In this document: in pieces, positions 23,841 to 27,172 of the stretch
Numbering within the stretch: the first letter of the stretch is position 1
Layout: the number at the start of each line of letters is the position of its first letter
Assembly (NCBI GenBank): GCA_910586435.1
Contig: CAJUGT010000011.1
Span: 23,982 to 51,153, forward strand
Direction of reading: 5' to 3'
Length of the DNA stretch: 27,172 bases
Source: an uncultured Acetatifactor sp.
GTDB lineage: Bacteria > Bacillota > Clostridia > Lachnospirales > Lachnospiraceae
Made by a program: the position numbers and the translations under genes
Notes under the pieces: model-generated
Database searches by the model: none
Told to the model about the DNA's origin: nothing
Seen by the model: only the letters and a program-made list of their open reading frames with translations

Positions 23841-26800
23841 ATGCTTTTTATTCATCTTTTCGCTGTTCTGGGAATCGCTGTTTTCATAATCTGTTTTTAT
23901 GGAGCGGAACATAAACGTGAGGGCTTTGGGAAAAACCATATCATCCTATTGTTTTCGGCGGCTCTTGTCGTCCGACTGCTTTCCGCCGCTCTGTCCAAAG
24001 GCTTTGGAACGGATACTGCCTGCTTCGCCGCATGGGCGGAGAGAATTTTCCAGGTGGGGCCCGGCGCTTTCTACTCCCCCGACGTCTTCACGGATTATCC
24101 TCCCGGCTACATGTATGTCCTTTGGATTATGGGCGCAGTGCGGAATCTCTTCCAGATGGGATATTATTCCGTACCCCATTTGATATTGCTGAAATTCCCC
24201 GCCATAGTCTGTGATATGATTTGCGGTCTGCTGATATATGGGGAAGCCTCCCGAAAGTGTTCAAAAAATCAGGCTTTTTTCCTGTGTACAGCCTACCTTT
24301 TTAACCCGGCCATCGTTTTGAATTCCTCCATATGGGGACAGGTGGATTCCATATATACCCTGGCCATTGTCTACATGTGCCTCTGCCTCATACGGCGCAA
24401 AATGTACTCTGCCTATATCATCTTTGCGCTGGGGCTTTTGATCAAACCTCAGACACTTATGTTCTCCCCTGTGCTTCTGGCCGGAATCATTGACCAGGTT
24501 TTTCTGAAAAATTTTTCCATAAGGCATCTGCTTCATCACCTGTTCCAGGGATTGACTGCCCTGGGAGGGATGATCATTCTCTGTCTCCCTTTTGGACTCG
24601 AAAATGTCTGGAAACAGTACTTCAGCACTGTGTCTTCTTACCCATACGCAGCAGTCAACGCATGCAATTTATGGGGATTTTTCGGCCTCAACTGGATCAG
24701 TCAGAACAATACTTTCTTAGGCATTCCCTATTACATATGGGGGTTTGCCGCTATCCTGGCCGCCGTGGCCGCAACTCTCTATCTGAGTCTGCGAAACACC
24801 CATGACACGGAAAAATATCCCTTTCTTGGCGCATTCCTGCTGCTTACCATTTTTGTATTTTCCGTGCGTATGCATGAGCGATACCTTTATCCCACATTGA
24901 CTCTTCTGCTCCTGGCCTATGTATATAAACCCGCAAAGATGAATTATCTTATGTTTGCGGGCTTATCCATACTGCATTTTTATAATACGGCGGACGTGCT
25001 GTTTTTCTATGATCCTGCCAGCTATGACAGGAAAACACCCCTGATTTTGCTGGTATCCACGGGAATGTTGCTCTGTGCGGGTCTGCTTTTTTATACGGCC
25101 TGGCATTTTTACAGGGGTAAGGGGGCGAGACAGGCTGACTGGCAGACTGCCACGCAATCCGGCGGCCGGTCCTATCACTCCGGTTCCCGTCCCTTTCATG
25201 AAAGCAACGCGAAAGCTTCCGGCAGCAAAACATCAAAGACAACGCATTCTTCTTCAAGTGGAGCCCACCGCTCCCCTTCAGGTAAGAAGCTTTCTTTCCA
25301 AGTCTCCCGCAGGGGAAGGCCCCTGGGGAAAGGGGATGTTCTCTGTATGCTGCTATTTACACTGGTGTACGGCTGCTTTGCTCTCCATGATCTGGGAGAC
25401 CGCCAGGCGCCCGCCAGTTCTCTGACCGTAGAGCCAAACCGGTCCCTTACGTTTGATTTCGGTTCCGAGGTTCCGGCTAAATTGACCTATTATATTGGCC
25501 CCTGGCACAGCAGCTGCTTCTTGCTGGAAGGAAGAAATCATCCCGAAGCTCCCTGGAAGGATTTGGGCGAGGTCACATTGAACAGTGTATTTACCTGGCA
25601 GGAAGTCCCCATAGAGGCAAATACGACGCAGATAAGGCTCACACTGCAAAGTACACGCTCCTCCACCCTGTTGGAACTGAGCTTTCAAAATGCCCGGGGC
25701 GAGAGTATCACTCCCCTGAACAGCCTGTCCTATGCCCCATTGTTCGACGAGGCTGCCCTGGTTCCAGAAGAGAAGAGCTTTCGTAACAGCATGTATTTTG
25801 ATGAGATTTATCATGGCCGCACCGCCTATGAATTTATACATGGGCTTACTTCCTATGAAAATACGCATCCGCCCCTGGGTAAGATTTTTATTGCTCTGGG
25901 TGTGGCTGTCTTTGGCATGAATCCCTTTGGATGGCGTATCGTGGGAACACTTTTTGGCATCGCCATGGTGCCTTTGGTTTACCTGTTTGCCAGGAGAATG
26001 ACGGACCATACCCTTCCCGCCGCTCTCGCCTGCGTATTGTTTACATTTGATTTTATGCACTTTACCCAGACCAGAATTGCCACCATTGACGTATATATTA
26101 CTTTTTTTGTCATTCTGATGTATTATTTTATATATCAGTATAGTCAGCTTAGTTTCTATGACACTCCACTGTGGAAAACCTGGCTCCCCTTAGGCGCCTG
26201 TGGAATCTGCATGGGCCTGGGTGTGGCTTCCAAATGGACGGGGGTATATGCGGGAATAGGTCTTGCCCTGATTTTCTTTGCCACCTTATACAGGAGATTT
26301 CAGGAATATCGCATTGCATTGGCAGCCCCAAACGGCAGCACAGACGGTCTGCCGCACAAGCATATCATTCAATGCTTTCTTCCCAATACCCGACGTACCA
26401 TTTGCTTTTGTCTGGTATTTTTCGTTGCGATTCCGGCCCTGATTTATCTTCTTTCCTATCTTCCTTTCAGGGATTACTCCGAAAGAGGACTTTGGGACAG
26501 AATGATACACAATCAGGAGACCATGTTCAGTTATCATAGCAATCTGGACTCCACACATCCATATTCTTCCACATGGTATGAGTGGCCAATTATCAAACGT
26601 CCCATATGGTACTATTCCCGCACCGTCACCCAGACAGCCGAGGGGGGACTTAGGGAAGGTATCAGCTCTTTCGGTAATCCGGCCGTATGGTGGCCGGGCA
26701 TTTTGGCCGCCTTCTACATGATTTACCTGTGGGCAAGGCACAAAGACCGCAAAGCCGCTTTCCTTCTCATAGGATACCTGGCCCAATACCTGCCCTGGTT

Positions 26801-27074
26801 CTTTGTGACCAGAGTTACATTTATCTATCATTACTTTCCAAGTGTGGTTTTTGTGGTTCTCATGATTGTGCATGGCCTGTTGCAGTGGAATTTCCTGAAC
26901 CGAACAGAAGAGACACGTAAAAAATCCTTCCTTGTCCTGTCCGTTGTATACGGCCTGACAGTATTTGGATTGTTTCTTCTATTTTATCCTGTCCTGTCCG
27001 GGCAGCCTGTGGAAGCTTCCTTTGTGGCCAAATATCTGAGATGGTTTGGTTCCTGGGTCCTGACTTCCAGTTAA
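23841..27074 (+). CDS. Fused GT-C glycosyltransferase: N-terminal GT-C module plus C-terminal PMT/GT39 module
   Basis: 1077 residues from the ATG at 23841; a TTG four codons earlier is a weaker choice. The N-terminal half (about 1-420) is a multi-helix membrane protein of GT-C type, with a loop acid at D58 (GTDTACFAAW), DYPPGYMYVLW at about 85-95, and LIKPQTLMFSP. A hydrophilic Ser/His/Lys-rich linker (about 425-490) and one helix (about 497-517) follow. An extracellular beta domain of about 100 residues (about 525-630) resembles a discoidin fold. The C-terminal half (about 640-1077) is a dolichyl/polyprenyl-phosphate-sugar protein O-mannosyltransferase-like module: FDEIYHGRTAYEF with D654/E655 in the catalytic position, THPPLGK, GWRIVGTLFG and ASKWTG. 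Such enzymes move a sugar from a polyprenyl-phosphate donor to an acceptor outside the membrane. Acceptor and sugar are unknown; the Ser/Thr-rich surface protein at 76-1173 would be a possible target, but that is speculation. Confidence 0.87.
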   Translation: MLFIHLFAVLGIAVFIICFYGAEHKREGFGKNHIILLFSAALVVRLLSAALSKGFGTDTACFAAWAERIFQVGPGAFYSPDVFTDYPPGYMYVLWIMGAVRNLFQMGYYSVPHLILLKFPAIVCDMICGLLIYGEASRKCSKNQAFFLCTAYLFNPAIVLNSSIWGQVDSIYTLAIVYMCLCLIRRKMYSAYIIFALGLLIKPQTLMFSPVLLAGIIDQVFLKNFSIRHLLHHLFQGLTALGGMIILCLPFGLENVWKQYFSTVSSYPYAAVNACNLWGFFGLNWISQNNTFLGIPYYIWGFAAILAAVAATLYLSLRNTHDTEKYPFLGAFLLLTIFVFSVRMHERYLYPTLTLLLLAYVYKPAKMNYLMFAGLSILHFYNTADVLFFYDPASYDRKTPLILLVSTGMLLCAGLLFYTAWHFYRGKGARQADWQTATQSGGRSYHSGSRPFHESNAKASGSKTSKTTHSSSSGAHRSPSGKKLSFQVSRRGRPLGKGDVLCMLLFTLVYGCFALHDLGDRQAPASSLTVEPNRSLTFDFGSEVPAKLTYYIGPWHSSCFLLEGRNHPEAPWKDLGEVTLNSVFTWQEVPIEANTTQIRLTLQSTRSSTLLELSFQNARGESITPLNSLSYAPLFDEAALVPEEKSFRNSMYFDEIYHGRTAYEFIHGLTSYENTHPPLGKIFIALGVAVFGMNPFGWRIVGTLFGIAMVPLVYLFARRMTDHTLPAALACVLFTFDFMHFTQTRIATIDVYITFFVILMYYFIYQYSQLSFYDTPLWKTWLPLGACGICMGLGVASKWTGVYAGIGLALIFFATLYRRFQEYRIALAAPNGSTDGLPHKHIIQCFLPNTRRTICFCLVFFVAIPALIYLLSYLPFRDYSERGLWDRMIHNQETMFSYHSNLDSTHPYSSTWYEWPIIKRPIWYYSRTVTQTAEGGLREGISSFGNPAVWWPGILAAFYMIYLWARHKDRKAAFLLIGYLAQYLPWFFVTRVTFIYHYFPSVVFVVLMIVHGLLQWNFLNRTEETRKKSFLVLSVVYGLTVFGLFLLFYPVLSGQPVEASFVAKYLRWFGSWVLTSS

Positions 27075-27089
27075 AAACTTTGTCTGGCA

Positions 27090-27151
27090 TAGTGTCCATT
27101 ATGGGCCAGGATATGAAAAAGGGGCTGTCGCATTAAGAGTCATGGACACTA
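27090..27151. repeat. Perfect 10-bp inverted repeat at the right edge, possible insertion-sequence end
   Basis: TAGTGTCCAT (27090-27099) and ATGGACACTA (27142-27151) are exact inverted repeats 42 nt apart, with a weaker outer pair GGCAT/ATGCC. Between them AAAAAGGGGCTGTCGC (27116-27130 region) recalls terminal repeats of some insertion sequences. The window ends 21 nt later, so neither a transposase nor the other end can be seen. Confidence 0.4.
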
Positions 27152-27172
27152 GATATAGGTATGCCTGATTAC

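Noticed and set aside
25353..26060. Open frame of 235 codons on the minus strand
   Set aside because: Antisense to the PMT module of the glycosyltransferase; no recognisable features.
27090..27151. Terminator of the glycosyltransferase gene
   Set aside because: The stem has a 42-nt loop and no T-tract after it, so it does not fit an intrinsic terminator.

Overview
The window looks like a chromosomal segment of a Gram-positive, low-to-mid GC anaerobe of the Clostridia, most likely a gut-type Lachnospiraceae member. This rests on the protein families (a mucin-directed M60-like peptidase carrying a dockerin, very large lipoprotein solute-binding proteins, CUT1 sugar permeases, 2,3-BPG-independent phosphoglycerate mutase), strong GGAGG-type ribosome sites, lipoboxes ending in Cys, and extended -10 promoters. 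No taxon can be fixed from the sequence alone. There is no tRNA, rRNA, CRISPR array or complete mobile element, and no gene-free stretch longer than about 300 bases.

Left block (1-8017, all minus strand, transcribed right to left): gpmI is followed after 55 nt by a 1725-residue secreted M60-like metallopeptidase with a textbook type I dockerin, then after 66 nt by a small membrane-anchored surface protein whose N-terminal domain resembles a cohesin. The block ends at a strong hairpin terminator at the window edge. The last two genes look like a one-to-one scaffold/enzyme pair. A short YgjP-type metallopeptidase gene (8210-8638, plus) diverges from gpmI.

Centre block (8642-18425, minus): a transporter operon that begins with its own promoter. 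Order of transcription: solute-binding lipoprotein, MalF-like permease, MalG-like permease (TTG start, 4-nt overlap), HlyD-like membrane fusion protein with a long coiled-coil hairpin, a MacB-type extracellular domain protein with only two membrane segments, and a second paralogous solute-binding lipoprotein. No ATPase is encoded in it. The mixture of sugar-import and efflux-type parts is the most unusual thing in the window and may be an undescribed composite transport or sensing system. A GC-only stem-loop separates the first binding protein from the permeases.

Right block (18646-23656, minus): an ABC ATPase of the LolD/MacB type, an FtsX-family permease with a roughly 300-residue coiled-coil stalk, and a PHP-domain phosphoesterase, apparently one operon. 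Diverging from it, with an overlapping promoter region, is a 1077-residue integral membrane protein (23841-27074, plus) that fuses an N-terminal GT-C-like glycosyltransferase module to a C-terminal PMT/GT39 module. The last 98 bases hold a perfect 10-bp inverted repeat and a GGGGCTGTCGC-type motif that may be the edge of an insertion sequence.
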